Of a DNA stretch of 64,000 bases, positions 50,748 to 61,528 are shown piece after piece. Within the stretch, counting starts at the first letter, position 1, and each line of letters begins with the position of its first letter. Below the pieces are notes generated by a model. The model had not been told where the DNA came from, ran no database searches, and saw nothing but the letters and a program-made list of their open reading frames with translations. The position numbers and the translations under genes are program-made. This stretch comes from Rachicladosporium sp. CCFEE 5018 (Eukaryota > Ascomycota > Dothideomycetes > Cladosporiales > Cladosporiaceae), in assembly GCA_002077045.2 (NCBI GenBank), contig KZ111169.1:201226-265225 (forward strand). The letters are read 5' to 3'.

Positions 50748-52074
50748 ATGATCACGCTCCCCGAAGGCACCACCCCACCCCAACTGCAGCCCGTCATGGC
50801 CGCCAATAACCCATACAAGGAACTCCTCACACAACTCGGTGCCAAGCTCAGCACCTCGGAGGCAGCGAATCGCACCCATGAACTCCGCATCGCGGAGCAG
50901 GAGGCCTTGATCGCCACTGAGAGTCAGATAATTAGCCACTTGCAAGCCGAGATTGCAAAAGGTGAGCACAACGAAAAGGTGTTGATCAAAGCGTTGCAGG
51001 GCCGTGATGCCAAGTTTCTGGCACTGAAGGGGCAGGCGGAGACTGAAGTTGGAAGGCTGCATGGCGTTATTGCGGAGATGGTGGACAGACTCAAGCGCAA
51101 TCACATCAAACCTGTCAGTCTTGGGAGGCCGAGTAAGTCTGGCATCGCTCCTGCTTTAGGAGCAGTGCCTACCATTGGGCCGGTGCAGCAGGTACAGACG
51201 GCAGCAGCGACAGGCCCTACGCCGGTGACAGACTCAGATGTGCGTGATGCGGGCCCAGCTCAAACAACAGCTGCACAACAGGCAGCAGCGCCACCAGCGG
51301 AGCAGGGGGAGCTTCACATGCGTGACCTGATCGAGATCACCGATGATGACGAGGAGCTGCCGATGTAAGTCCCCAATCTCGAGGTCAGCTACCACAGCGC
51401 ACTAACAAGCAAACAGAGAGTCAGAGGAGCCCGCCCCGCCAGCCAAGCGCAAGAACCCTAGCACCACGCCCCGTTCCCCGTGCCCCTCTAACAAGCGTTC
51501 CCACCTCGAGGCTGACCTTGCAGACCTCACCATCGACACCGACACTAGCGCTCTCAAGCTCCTGGCCGACGTCCCTGCTAAACGCCTCCGCAAATCCAAG
51601 CTCGCCAGCCTTAACACTACAGAGTCCTTTGACTTCAAACTCGTGCAATCCTACTCCCCCGGCCCCACGAAACGCAAGCATATCATCAACTACTTCAACT
51701 CCTCCGCCTACGCTTCCACAGACAGCAAAGCCAACCTCTCCGAACTGACCCTAAGCATCAACCGCCTCAACACCGACGTCTGGGAGCGCTGCAACGAAGA
51801 GCCATGGCAGTTTGAGTTCCAGCGCAAGACGATGAGGGACAGGATGAGGTTGTGTGTCACGGCTGTCAGGGCTAAGCCGGCGAGGTTGACGAAGTGGCGG
51901 GCGGGGGATCATGGGGAGTTTGCTTGTACGCATTGTGCGGGGCATGGGCTGCCTTGCTTTACTTGGGCGAAGGAGGAGAAGGAGTTTAGGCTGCTGCCTC
52001 TGCATGAGGGGGATCGGGCGAAGGGGGTGAAGGAGGGGTTTGAGATTAGGTATTGGGTTAATGAGAGGGATTGA
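50748..52074 (+). CDS. Unknown 424-aa coiled-coil / Cys-motif protein, copy B
   Basis: Exon 1 is 50748-51364, the 52-bp phase-2 intron is 51365-51416 and exon 2 is 51417-52074; the same length as copy A. The first 75 codons and the last 60 codons are nearly identical to copy A at DNA level, while the middle (about residues 85-310) has diverged, including amino-acid changes in the coiled coil and the Ala/Pro-rich linker. The C-x2-C-x6-C motif and the IEITDDDEE motif are preserved. Both copies open suggests a maintained protein. Confidence 0.75.
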
Positions 52075-52577
52075 GGAGCTGTGTGAACATTGAGGAGATA
52101 GAGAGAATGGACGCTATCAACGAGTGAGAAAGGATTACCAGGAGGGAGCGCTCGAAGGATGCAAACGACGAGAGCAGGGCAGCAGATGGGGTAAGAGAGG
52201 GCAGTCGCCATATGCGCCACAGTCAGTGGCGTCGTCCAGCGCGATATTCTGGCGATTGGTGCGGTGTCATCCGGCGCTAAAAGTTTGTTAGTGGAAGGAG
52301 AGGAGCGGATCCAATGAGATTGCTCGGTTTGTGGCCATAGAATGGCAGGAGCGAGGTCGACTGCTTAGTGCGCCTTATACGCCACAGCAGCCTACAGTCT
52401 TGAGACGGCGCTTCGTGCCAGAGGACTTTGCTACACTCGGGAGAGTAGCAGACGAGAATGAAGACCGTATTGACTGCAGTGCAATGGTGCTGTGCCAGCT
52501 TTGTACATATACATGCTTCAACCCAGTGGTGCGCCCATAATGCCCGCTCAAGTCCCAGATCCAGCTTCGGAGCGCAC
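52075..52577. other. Intergenic 424-aa gene / VPS55, copy B
   Basis: 503 bp between convergent genes; differs from copy A in the stretch 52375-52480. No gene. Confidence 0.5.
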
Positions 52578-53136
52578 CTAGAATTCCTCCTGCTCCCGGA
52601 AGAACAGCGTGAAGCTGATGATCGTCGTGTATATCAACAGCCCTCCCACGATACTCATAGCCATAGCCTCGTATCGGATCTGCTCCGTATGCGCCAGCAC
52701 GACTGGTAATGCTATCACAACAGTCAGTACATATTCCCATCTCTCCGAAACCTGATCCTGTTCCCTTTCCTTCCCACCGTCTCGAACACCCCTCACAGGA
52801 ACTGCAGGACAACATACCAACACCCATCACCACCAGAAACCCCGTCAAGAACCTTCCCAACTCGACTATACTGCTGCTCCCACCATCCATGAAGTCATCA
52901 TTCGATTGCGCGCGACCGCAAATCCAGTTGGGCACAGGGGCGAGGACGTAGGTGGCTACGACTAGGAGGGGGAGGAAGTTGTGGAAGAGGGCTGAGGAGA
53001 GGATGACGAGGAGGAAGCCAATGGCGAGGATCTGACTGCAGTGTCAGTGTCCGAGTTCTAGAACATCAAGACGCCAGTCTCTGTCAGGTAGTGTACGTAC
53101 GAAGGACAGAAGAATGATAGTCTTGAGTCCTGCCAT
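52578..53136 (-). CDS. VPS55: Vacuolar protein sorting protein 55, copy B
   Basis: Exons are 53101-53136, 52818-53031 and 52578-52711, with the same phases as copy A; introns are 53032-53100 (69 bp) and 52712-52817 (106 bp). The 127-aa product appears identical to copy A. Exon 2 and intron 1 are nearly identical, whereas intron 2 has little similarity, so divergence starts sharply at the exon boundary. Confidence 0.93.
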
Positions 53137-53503
53137 CGTCGGGCTCGTGGCGCGGGTCCTGGGCGAGGTATGATGGTCGCGATCAGGTGTCGCTGAAGGA
53201 CGTGATCAGTCCGATTGGTTTGCTCGAGCTTGATGTAGTAAGTTTATTATATTGCGACAGGTCAATGAAGAGTGATGGTTAGAATTGCTCCCAATGATCG
53301 CAGCCTTGACGTCGGCGTCTGGTGCTCGCGTGCAGTGTGAGGCTCGGCGGGCGACTCCGAGAGCTCTCAAACGTCGCGTCAGTTCGCGGCCTGGAAACAC
53401 TCAGAAGACAATCTGTAGAGCTTCGTTTCCTTGACTAGACACTCCCTACATCGTCTCGCTTGCCACCTCTACCCTCTCACAGAACCACACAGCCACCGCC
53501 GAG
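53137..53503. promoter_or_regulatory. Bidirectional promoter VPS55 / PRE5, copy B
   Basis: 367 bp, near identical to copy A and of the same length. Confidence 0.5.
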
Positions 53504-54396
53504 ATGTTCAGAAACAACTATGACAACGATTCGACCACATTGTGAGACTCCCCAAGACTACAAACGCCGCCGTGTCGGATATATCGATGGAGTGCTGACA
53601 AGAAGTAGCTCCCCACAAGGCCGCATATTCCAAGTCGAATACGCGCAAGAAGCAGTAAAGCAGGGCTCAGTAGTCGTCGGTATGGTCAGCAAAACACACG
53701 CTGTCCTCGCAGCAATAAAAGTATCGACTTCCTTCACATCGCTATTCTGTAATTCATATCTGACGATCACCCCAGCGCAACGCAGAAGAACTCTCCTCCT
53801 ACCAAAAAAAGATAATTCCCATAGACACGCACTACGGCATCGCCCTCGCCGGTCTCGCCTCCGACGCCCGCGTCCTCTCAAACTTCATGCGCCAGCAATC
53901 CCTCTCCTCGCGCCTGACCTACGACCGCCCGATCCTGCTCTCAGACATCACCGCCCGCATTGCAGACCGCGCGCAAAGCAACACGCAGGTAGCTGGCAAG
54001 CGGCCTTATGGCGTGGGGCTGTTGATCGCGGGCGTGGATGCGAAGGGGCCGCATTTGTTTGAGTTTCAGCCGAGTGGGGTTACGCTTGAGATGGTTGCTA
54101 CGGGGATTGGGGCGAGGAGTCAGATGGCGAGGACGTATTTGGAGCGGAATTTGGAGGAGTTTGAGGCGAGCTCACGGGAGGAACTCATCAAGCATGCGCT
54201 GAGGGCACTCAAGGACAGCTTGAGTCAGGATAAGGAGTTGAACGTGGAGAATACTTGTGTGGGTGTGGCGGGCGTGGGGGAGGATTTCAAGTTGTATGAG
54301 GGGCAGGAGGTTGCGGGGTGGTTGGAGGGATTAAGTGAGACGAAGGGAGAGGGTGGGGCGGCGGAGGGGGAGAGTATGGAGGTCGATGAGTCGTGA
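53504..54396 (+). CDS. PRE5: 20S proteasome subunit alpha-6 (PSMA1/Pre5), copy B
   Basis: Exons are 53504-53541, 53609-53720 and 53776-54396, all displaced by exactly 15675 from copy A. The 256-aa protein differs by a handful of residues (VVGM for VVGI near the start; changes in the acidic tail). Introns and the first 150 codons are almost identical to copy A; from about 53955 synonymous differences become frequent. Confidence 0.95.
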
Positions 54397-54861
54397 GAGA
54401 TGTAAGGGATTTGGCCGGATGCGGCCTGGGCGAGCAAGACACGGTCATTCGCGAGACGGACCATGACAGCGGGTCTGTGACAACTATGGCCTGTACTACA
54501 AGCGTGGACCCGAAGTGAGACAGAGGACTGATAGACCACAGTGAAGTAGCATGAGCAACGAACAGTGTATCATACGCCGCTGGTTCCTCCATGTTTCTTG
54601 CCAACACAGGTAACACGATGTCACGCTGGATTCAGACCTGGTGAACTCTTCGATTGCTTTGGCGTTACGAACTTTCATCCCATTCGTGTCTCATTCTGCG
54701 ACCGGCTATGTGCAGAATCGACTTGGAGTCACTGGAGTTGTTGGTAAGAAAGGGGCAAGGTGATGTTGAGCAAGAATATTCATGTCTCCCTTCTCACCCT
54801 ATACTTTACCTCCTCACATATCTCTTTCGGTTTGAGAAAAGGAACCGTCATCACTGTCACC
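54397..54861. other. Intergenic PRE5 / small unknown gene, copy B
   Basis: 465 bp, moderately diverged from 38722-39181. No gene. Confidence 0.45.
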
Positions 54862-55375
54862 ATGGCCTCTGCTACAGCCGAACCCCAAGCTCAACTCGAC
54901 TACGATGGCCTCGCAGAGGCCCTGAAGCAAACGCTGCTTCGCTCCCTCGTTTCCTCCAACCTCATGAGCGAATCAAAAATGACCGATCCCTACTTCGAAA
55001 CCGATGGCATTTGGAGCCTTGCGGACCACACCTCAAACATTATACAGCATATTCACGGGACTCACACCGGAACGGACTAGATCGGAGACGATGGTGCCAT
55101 GTGCCTCGCGATCATCACTACGGGGCTCGAGTATACCTTTCGTTACTGGCACAACTGGACGGAGGTTGAGGAGGCTCGGCTGGTTGCTTTCTTGCATCGT
55201 ATTCTGGCTGAAGCGGCTCAGAGAGGTGCTGTTGAGACGATTAAGGACTTCGTGGATGCGGATGAGAGGTCTGCTGAGGTGATCGAGCAGGCTGCGGAAG
55301 CACTGGTTGCGGCGGCTCGACCAGTCGAGGCTCAAGTGGAGGCGGTTGTTGAAGAACCGAAGACTAAGCACTTCA
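54862..55375 (+). pseudogene. Small unknown gene, copy B: nonsense codon and lost 3' end
   Basis: Starts MASATAEPQAQLDYDGLAEAL and stays in one frame through GIWSLADHTSNIIQ, but codon TAG at 55078-55080 replaces the Trp codon (TGG) seen in copy A (EWIGND). The frame continues beyond with IGDDGAMCLAI, YTFRYWHNWTEVEEARLVAFLHRILAEAAQ and VEAVVEEPKTK before the deletion junction at about 55365-55377, where the sequence jumps into the next gene. TGG to TAG is a G-to-A change. Confidence 0.6.
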
Positions 55376-57497
55376 GTCGTGCTGTACGCACTTGCTCTAC
55401 CAAGCTTACAGGTGATTCTGGCTCACAGTGTCGCCTTTTCTCTCTTTTCGTTCGACTTCAAAGCTCCGAAAGGAGTAGAGGTGACTGAGGAAACACCACT
55501 CCTTCCTAAAGCCAAGCAGCCACTTCGCAGGTGCGTTTGGAGGGCGCTGATCTGGCTAGTGTCGGTGCTTGTGCTCGGCGGGACATGGGCTCTTGCGACT
55601 GACCGCGCTTCGAGGAACACCGCGGGCGAGATACCGCTGTCTAACGCGTTGACCTGTGGATACTGGGGGCATCGAAGCGATGCCAATGACAACGTGCTCA
55701 ATGAAGATGCACTAGTGCAGGGATCGAAAGAGGCCCGGGCTGGACAGTATGCGCGAGAATGCTACGGCTCTCGCACTGCTGACGGCCCCAGCCCGTGCAG
55801 AGTCTTCAAAAAGCCTTATATCGGCACGCTGAAAGTAGTTGTGAACCAGACATGTCCTTTCGAGGAGGAGAAGTATTGCGAGGGCAGCGAGCATTCTGCC
55901 AGGATATTCACTACTGGACTGGTTGATGCAAAGTCGCTAGGTATCAACGCCGACCGTACGCCAATGCTCAATCGCACTACTATGTGCGTCCCCCTGAACA
56001 TCGATGCTGGCTTTGTTCAAAAACCTCCCGGCGACTCGAGTATCGGTGCGTGGGAATACTACTTGGGCCCCAAAGGCGATCACAATGAAACAGAGTATAC
56101 GTTTCGTCTGTTCGGTGACCCTTTCGACTTCGATGTCCGGTCGTACACGATGAGGTGAGTGAGCAGCTTTTAGCCCATGGATCGGTGCCCTGTCTGACGT
56201 GCATCCTCACAGTACGTACGTGCATGAGTACGGGAAGTCCTGGGAGCAGAATTATTGGCATCCTCGTGCGGAGCTTAATATACGAAAAGGCCTGACCACG
56301 AAGTCCAAGCCTCATGCCCTCACGATCATGTTCGTCAATTCTTGCCGACTATTCTATCAGAAGGCCTCGGAGGATTCGATCTTCCCGGCGCAAACCCGGC
56401 GTCCTGATGGTCTGTATGCAAACTACGACAGTCGAGCTCGACCTCTAGCATGCATAGACTGGATCGAAATCTGCACACAGGAAGGAGAGTGTGCGCACCC
56501 GAGTGTTGCGGACAACGATATGGATATGCCACTTGTTTTCACGAGATACGCGATGAACAAGTCCACATCCTACGACGGTATTTTTGCGCGCGGTGCGTCT
56601 GCACTGGACGCGCAATCTCGCATTCGAGGCGACGTGTCTCTGCCTTTGTCGGAGAGTCCTCCTCAATGGGCCGTGGAGAGTGAAGCTATCTTTGAGACAT
56701 CCCTTGCACGCATACAATACGATGCATTCGATATTGCAAGCGGAGCCGGCAGTGATAGGCTCGACATTTACGAAGATACCCTGCCGCCGAAGTTCCGAGG
56801 CAACAAGTCGTGCAAGTTGTTCACGTTTCAGCTACCGAAAGGATATCACAATCTCGGATTCGTTCAGATGATCTTGGTCCAATTGATCCTACCCTTGGGT
56901 GTTTTCCTCCTTGGATTTGAGACCGACCAGGACTTCAGCGCGGAGAAACAAAAGTCAGGATGGTTCAAAGACAGCAAACTCACGTACTTCGATTGGGCAT
57001 GGGTGTCCGCTGGGCATATCTTGAGCTGGTCGTTCAGATCTGCTGATAAGTCAAACGCTTCCGCGACAACGCATCATGGGCACGGCCATATTGCAAGACC
57101 AAGTAGTGGTGATGGCCAGAGTCAACAAATTTATCATTCCATCGATCCACCCGCACGTGCTGGGGTATCAGTTCAAGATAATCTGTCACAAGCACCCGCA
57201 CCACAACGACTTGATGAGGAAGTTACTGATGCCCAGCGTGCCTCCGAGGCGTCGTTCACCGGTCAACCCACGGCTTCTGAGTCAACAAATCCCGAGGCGC
57301 CCAACTTGCAGCCGCCGTCTTGCACGACCGCTTCCACTGGGGCGTCTGCAGCTCAAGAGTTCAAACAGTCAGCATCAGCCAATACTCGGGCACGAACGTC
57401 ACAGCAGCAGACCTTGAAGCAGATGTTCTTGCGCCAGGGTCAGAGCGAGTCCGCGACCGCGCAGCGACGCACTGAGCAAGTCGTTGGCCTCCCGTGA
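55376..57497 (+). pseudogene. Unknown fungal membrane protein, copy B: 5' end deleted
   Basis: Similarity to the copy A gene starts at VVLYALALPSLQVILAH, inside the first membrane helix. The start codon, exon 1, intron 1 and promoter are gone, and there is no in-frame ATG before the second third of the protein. The remaining exons are 55376-56154 and 56213-57497 with a 58-bp phase-2 intron, fully open. The C terminus is longer than in copy A, ending in a Gln/Ser-rich tail with RQGQSESATAQRRTEQ. The frame is open upstream to 55307 without a Met, and is out of register with the preceding pseudogene, so no fusion protein results. Confidence 0.7.
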
Positions 57498-58275
57498 GGA
57501 GAGACCATCTTTGCATGGCTTGTTGATGCTTTCGAGCGCATTGTGCTTCGACACTCTGGTGCATAGCCTATCCGACAGAGAGGGAGACGGTAAGTTATGG
57601 GCCCGAGCCATGTGAGATAGGCCGTGAGACGACTGACTACGATGCAATGACGAGAGCAAAAATCTAACGATTACCTACTGCGCGCTGCCAGCAATGGTGA
57701 TCGCGACTCATCGAACGTTGTCTTATAGGCTGTCCTTCATTCTGTGGGAGAACACAGCAACAATATCCCATTGCATCGAAAGACCATGGCAAAGGAAATT
57801 TGACGCGTGTTTATGAAGTATAGGTGCCAGATACATAGCGTTACAACCCAGACTGTCCAGCAGCACCTAATCAGTCTACCAGAATGGTCGCTGGACTGTG
57901 AGACTGTGCTATGGTAATTGCTTGTGGCATGGCATCCGCCAAGCAATTGCACGTCACTGACACGAGAGAGGGGCATGGAGGGGTCGCGGACCGAAAATTA
58001 TTCTTACATGCCCAAAACATACAACATCATCCATCACGGCAGTTGATCGTCAACTTGCCGAGCCGAATGGCTTGCAGATTTCGACGTCCTATGCAAGCTA
58101 GCTGCTGGTAGACGCGTTCGCGAATGGTAACGTATTGCTCTGTTCATCTTGTCGCCCACTCTCTTTGTCGGCTAATCCTCGACTTTTCGATTCGTCTCAT
58201 CACTTGAAAAGTATTTCGTTCCACCTTTCATTCCAGTCTATCGATCAAGCAGACACACTCTAGTCAACCACAACC
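57498..58275. other. Intergenic, copy B
   Basis: 778 bp, only patchily similar to 44690-45604. The last 150 bp are a C/T-rich leader. No gene. Confidence 0.45.
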
Positions 58276-59469
58276 ATGGCTCCTTCAACCCTTCCCTTCC
58301 ACGCCGACCACATCGGCTCCCTGATCCGCCCCTCCTCCGTCTCAGACGCCCAAGAATCCTTCTCCATCAGCAAGATCTCCGCCTCCGACTTCAAAGATGC
58401 CCAGACCACAGCAATCAAAGTCATCGTCTCGCAGCAAATCAAGCACAATGTCCGCGCCCTCACAAACGGCGAGTTCGACCGCAAATACTACTTCTCCGGC
58501 TTCTTCGAAAACCTCGAGGGAATGCGAGAGATCCAGAACGTTCCTTGGGATATGGCCAGACTCTCCGCGCCACCAATTGCAGCGCTGAAGAAAGCAGGGA
58601 AGAACTACCCTATGGCTGTGGTCTGTGAGGGCAAGATAAAATGGACGAAGAGCACATACCTCGAGAACTGGGAGACGCTGAAGGCCTCCGTACCGCAGGA
58701 CAAGATCGGCGAGTGCAAGTTCACGATGCCGCCGCCGTGTTACTTCCACCTCCGTCTCGCGCCAGGGAAGTGCTATAGCAGTGATGCCTATGCCAATGAC
58801 GCAGACTTCTTCGCAGACCTCACAGCCGCCTATCGACAAGAATTCAAGGCCCTTTACGACGCCGGGCTACGAAACATCCAAATCGACGACCCAACGCTAG
58901 CCTACTTCTGCTCCGACGAGATGCTCGACGGACTGCGAAAAGACGGAGAAGACCCAGACAAACTCTTCGACACCTACCTGCAAGCGCATAATGACACGCT
59001 CAAAGACCGACCCTCAGACCTACACATAGGCCTGCACGTCTGCCGCGGCAACTTCAGCAAAGGCATGCACTTCAGCGAAGGCTCGTACGAGAAAATCGCC
59101 TCGCATTTCTTCAAAACGCTCAACTACGATACCTTCTACCTCGAGTACGATAACCCTCGATCCGGCGGGTTCGAGCCCTTGCGCTTCTTACCCGTAGGAA
59201 AGAACGTCGTGCTCGGTGTTGTGACTACCAAAGAGCCGGAGCTTGAAGACCGCGCAACGATCATCTCGAGGGTGAAGGAGGCGGCGGAGATTATTGCCAA
59301 GGGCCAGGGACGGAGTGTCGAGGAGGCGATGGGGAGTATTGGGATTAGTCCGCAGTGTGGGTTTGCTAGTGTGGCTGTGGGAGCGGAGGGTATGACGGAG
59401 GAGAAGATGTTTGCTAAGTTGGGGTTGGTGAAGAGTGTGGCCGAGGAGCTGTGGCCGAAGAAGGCGTAA
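58276..59469 (+). CDS. MetE-like (cobalamin-independent methionine synthase C-terminal-like) protein, copy B, intact
   Basis: 397 aa, one exon. The N-terminal FHADHIGSLIRP and RALTNGEFDRKYYFSGFFENLEG segments, IQIDDPTLAYF, HIGLHVCRGN (HxCxGN-type zinc ligands), FYLEYDNPRSGGFEPLRFLP and the C-terminal ISPQCGFAS (third Zn Cys) match the UROD/MetE-like superfamily near bacterial YxjG/YxjH. These are single-domain relatives of 5-methyltetrahydropteroyltriglutamate-homocysteine methyltransferase; the true methyl donor and acceptor are unknown. Note the Cys in HVCRGN and in PQCGF, both conserved, so this copy should be functional. Copy A at 45605 lacks the last 87 residues. Confidence 0.85.
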   Translation: MAPSTLPFHADHIGSLIRPSSVSDAQESFSISKISASDFKDAQTTAIKVIVSQQIKHNVRALTNGEFDRKYYFSGFFENLEGMREIQNVPWDMARLSAPPIAALKKAGKNYPMAVVCEGKIKWTKSTYLENWETLKASVPQDKIGECKFTMPPPCYFHLRLAPGKCYSSDAYANDADFFADLTAAYRQEFKALYDAGLRNIQIDDPTLAYFCSDEMLDGLRKDGEDPDKLFDTYLQAHNDTLKDRPSDLHIGLHVCRGNFSKGMHFSEGSYEKIASHFFKTLNYDTFYLEYDNPRSGGFEPLRFLPVGKNVVLGVVTTKEPELEDRATIISRVKEAAEIIAKGQGRSVEEAMGSIGISPQCGFASVAVGAEGMTEEKMFAKLGLVKSVAEELWPKKA

Positions 59470-60053
59470 AGGCGGTGGTCGAGATCTCTGGACGGTGGCA
59501 TGATTCAACATTGCATTTGAGCGTGGGTGTTGGCGAAGGAAAAGTCAGAGGCAGATTCAACGACTTGCTGAGCAATACTCTCAATGGATGAAATTGCACG
59601 TACTTCACCAATGGAGTGAAGAGAAGTCAGGCGCAAGCGGGGAGGTCGAGATAAGATATGGTTGCCAACAGGGAAGGAGCGATCTGAAGTAATCAGAATA
59701 GCAAGAGCGAAAGCAGCTTGTTCCGACTTCACTTCTGCAGCCTTAGTCTCATGTCGACTCGAATGCGCATTGTTGGCACACGATTACTCATGTGAGGTCG
59801 CGGTGATGTTTCATCAGTGAACTCGATCGACTTTATTGTGATAGTGCCAAAGCAGACGGTGTATACTGCTCCCAACTGTCGGCTGTAGTTTATGGATCTA
59901 AGTCAAGCCGTTGCCACTTACCACTTTTCATTTACAGCCACCGTACTGACCTGCTTAAACGCCTCGCTCAAGCGCACACACAGCGTTCGTTAAGCAATGC
60001 CGAATCAAAAGGTCTCACCATATTCGGAACGTGCGAGCAGACTTGCATGTACT
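59470..60053. other. Intergenic MetE-like / desaturase, copy B
   Basis: 584 bp, nearly identical to copy A. No gene. Confidence 0.5.
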
Positions 60054-61528
60054 CTACTGCCTCTTCACCGGGTCGCGAGCAGGCGCAACGCCGTTTCCAT
60101 TCCTGTTGCGGAAGAAGTGGACATCCTTGCCCTCGCCCTCAGCTCCTTCGTTGGGCTCGACCCACTGGCACCACCTGGCGCTCTTGTACAAGCTCTGTAG
60201 GAAGCCGATGCTGCCGTTCTTGGTGTCGCTGCGGTAGTGACGGCCCATGACGGGCTTTATAGCCTCGGTCGCCTCATCGGCGTGGTAGAAAGGGATCGTG
60301 GAGATCTAGTGGTGCAGGACGTGGGTCTCGACAATGCCGTGCATGAGGGTGCGGCCGATGAAGCCGAATTCACGATCGATCGTGGCGGCCGCACCGCGGG
60401 CGAAGGTCCAGGTCGCACCAGTGTAGTGAGGAAGGGAGGGATCGGTGTGCTGGAGGTAGGTGATGGCGACTGTGAAAGACGTCAGTATATATACTAGGGA
60501 TCGACAAATCTGGAGTTGACCTTACCAAGCCAGTGGTTGACCCAAAGGTAGGGAATCAAGTACCAGACCAACAGGGACTGGAAGCCATACGTCGAGCCGA
60601 CGTAGTACAGAGCCGCACCCATGAGGAGAAGACCGAGATCGCTCAACAAGATGAGGTGCTCATCCTTCTTCTCGTACAGCGGGCTGGCTGGCAAGAAGTG
60701 GTTGACATAGTTGTCACCGTTGGTCTTGCCCTCACCCTTGCCCTCCTTCTGCCTGGAATGGTTGTTGTGTCCAGTCACGTTCTTGAGCAGGTACATAGGC
60801 CATCCGAACAGCTGCTGTCCGATCAGGAAGCCAGCAGTGTAGATCGGCGCCTCCTCAAGCAGCTCATGCATGTCGTGAGTCGACCAGCTGGATGCCTTGG
60901 CGCGGTCGTCGCGGGTCTTCGGAACGAAGACCATGTCGCGCTCCATGTTGCCAGTCGCCTTGTGGTGCTTGCTGTGGCTGATCTTCCAGCTGAAGTACGG
61001 GACCAGCAAGAAAGAGTGGAGGACCCAGCCAACGGTGTCGTTCAGAGTCTTGCTGGGCGAGAATGCTTGGTGACCACACTCATGGGCCAAGATCCACACA
61101 CCAGTGCCAAACATGCCCTGGAGGACAGTGTACAATGCCCAACCCGCCACTCTGAGTGGGTACGATGGAATGTACTCTGGTGTGCAGAACTTGTTGAATA
61201 AGAAAAACGTCGTTGCCAACGATGCAAAGTCACGGGCAACGTAACCGAGCCCTCGCAGGCCAGATCGCTCGAAGCAATGCTTCGGTATGGCATCTCTTAT
61301 GTCCTTGATCGTGTAGTCTGGAAGGACGAATTCGTTGCCGTAGGTATCGACGAGAGGCTTGCTCTTGAGCTGCTGAAACTCCTCAACAGAACCCATTGAT
61401 GACAGAGACGTCGACGACGCCGAAGCAGTGGGAGAGTCATTTGGCGAGTTGTAGACCGTCGAAGGGGCCGAGTCGACGGTGTTTGTCCGCTGGTACGCCG
61501 CCCTTTGCGGCATCGCCGTTGTGCTCAT
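60054..61528 (-). pseudogene. FAD2: Delta-12 fatty acid desaturase with premature stop after third His box
   Basis: Exon 1 is 60526-61528 (start MSTTAMPQRAAYQRTNTV), the 56-bp phase-1 intron is 60470-60525 (GTAAGG donor, ACTGACG branch, ACAG acceptor) and exon 2 is 60054-60469; nominally 472 aa. The three histidine boxes are HECGH (149-153), HSKHH (185-189) and HVLHH (384-388). Codon 389 (60306-60308, minus strand) is TAG, where the copy A exon has TAC (Tyr). The neighbouring Met codon ATG is also ATC here, so TACATG has become TAGATC. Everything downstream (84 codons) is otherwise intact. Delta-12 desaturases convert oleate to linoleate in the ER. The lesion would remove the C-terminal cytosolic part; an error or mixed haplotypes are alternatives. 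Membrane helices are seen around LATTFFLFNKF, VAGWALYTVLQGMFGTGVWI and LLLMGAALYYVGSTYG. Confidence 0.8.

Larger units (their letters stand above)
47713..60490 (+). repeat. Duplicated block, copy B (SCC4 to desaturase exon 2)
   Basis: Second copy of the gene string, about 12.8 kb. Its left end corresponds to 31590 in the single-copy left contig and its right end is the point (about 60490) where copy A stops. It lacks about 3 kb around the DUF6590 gene. Beyond 60490 the sequence is single copy. Confidence 0.9.
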
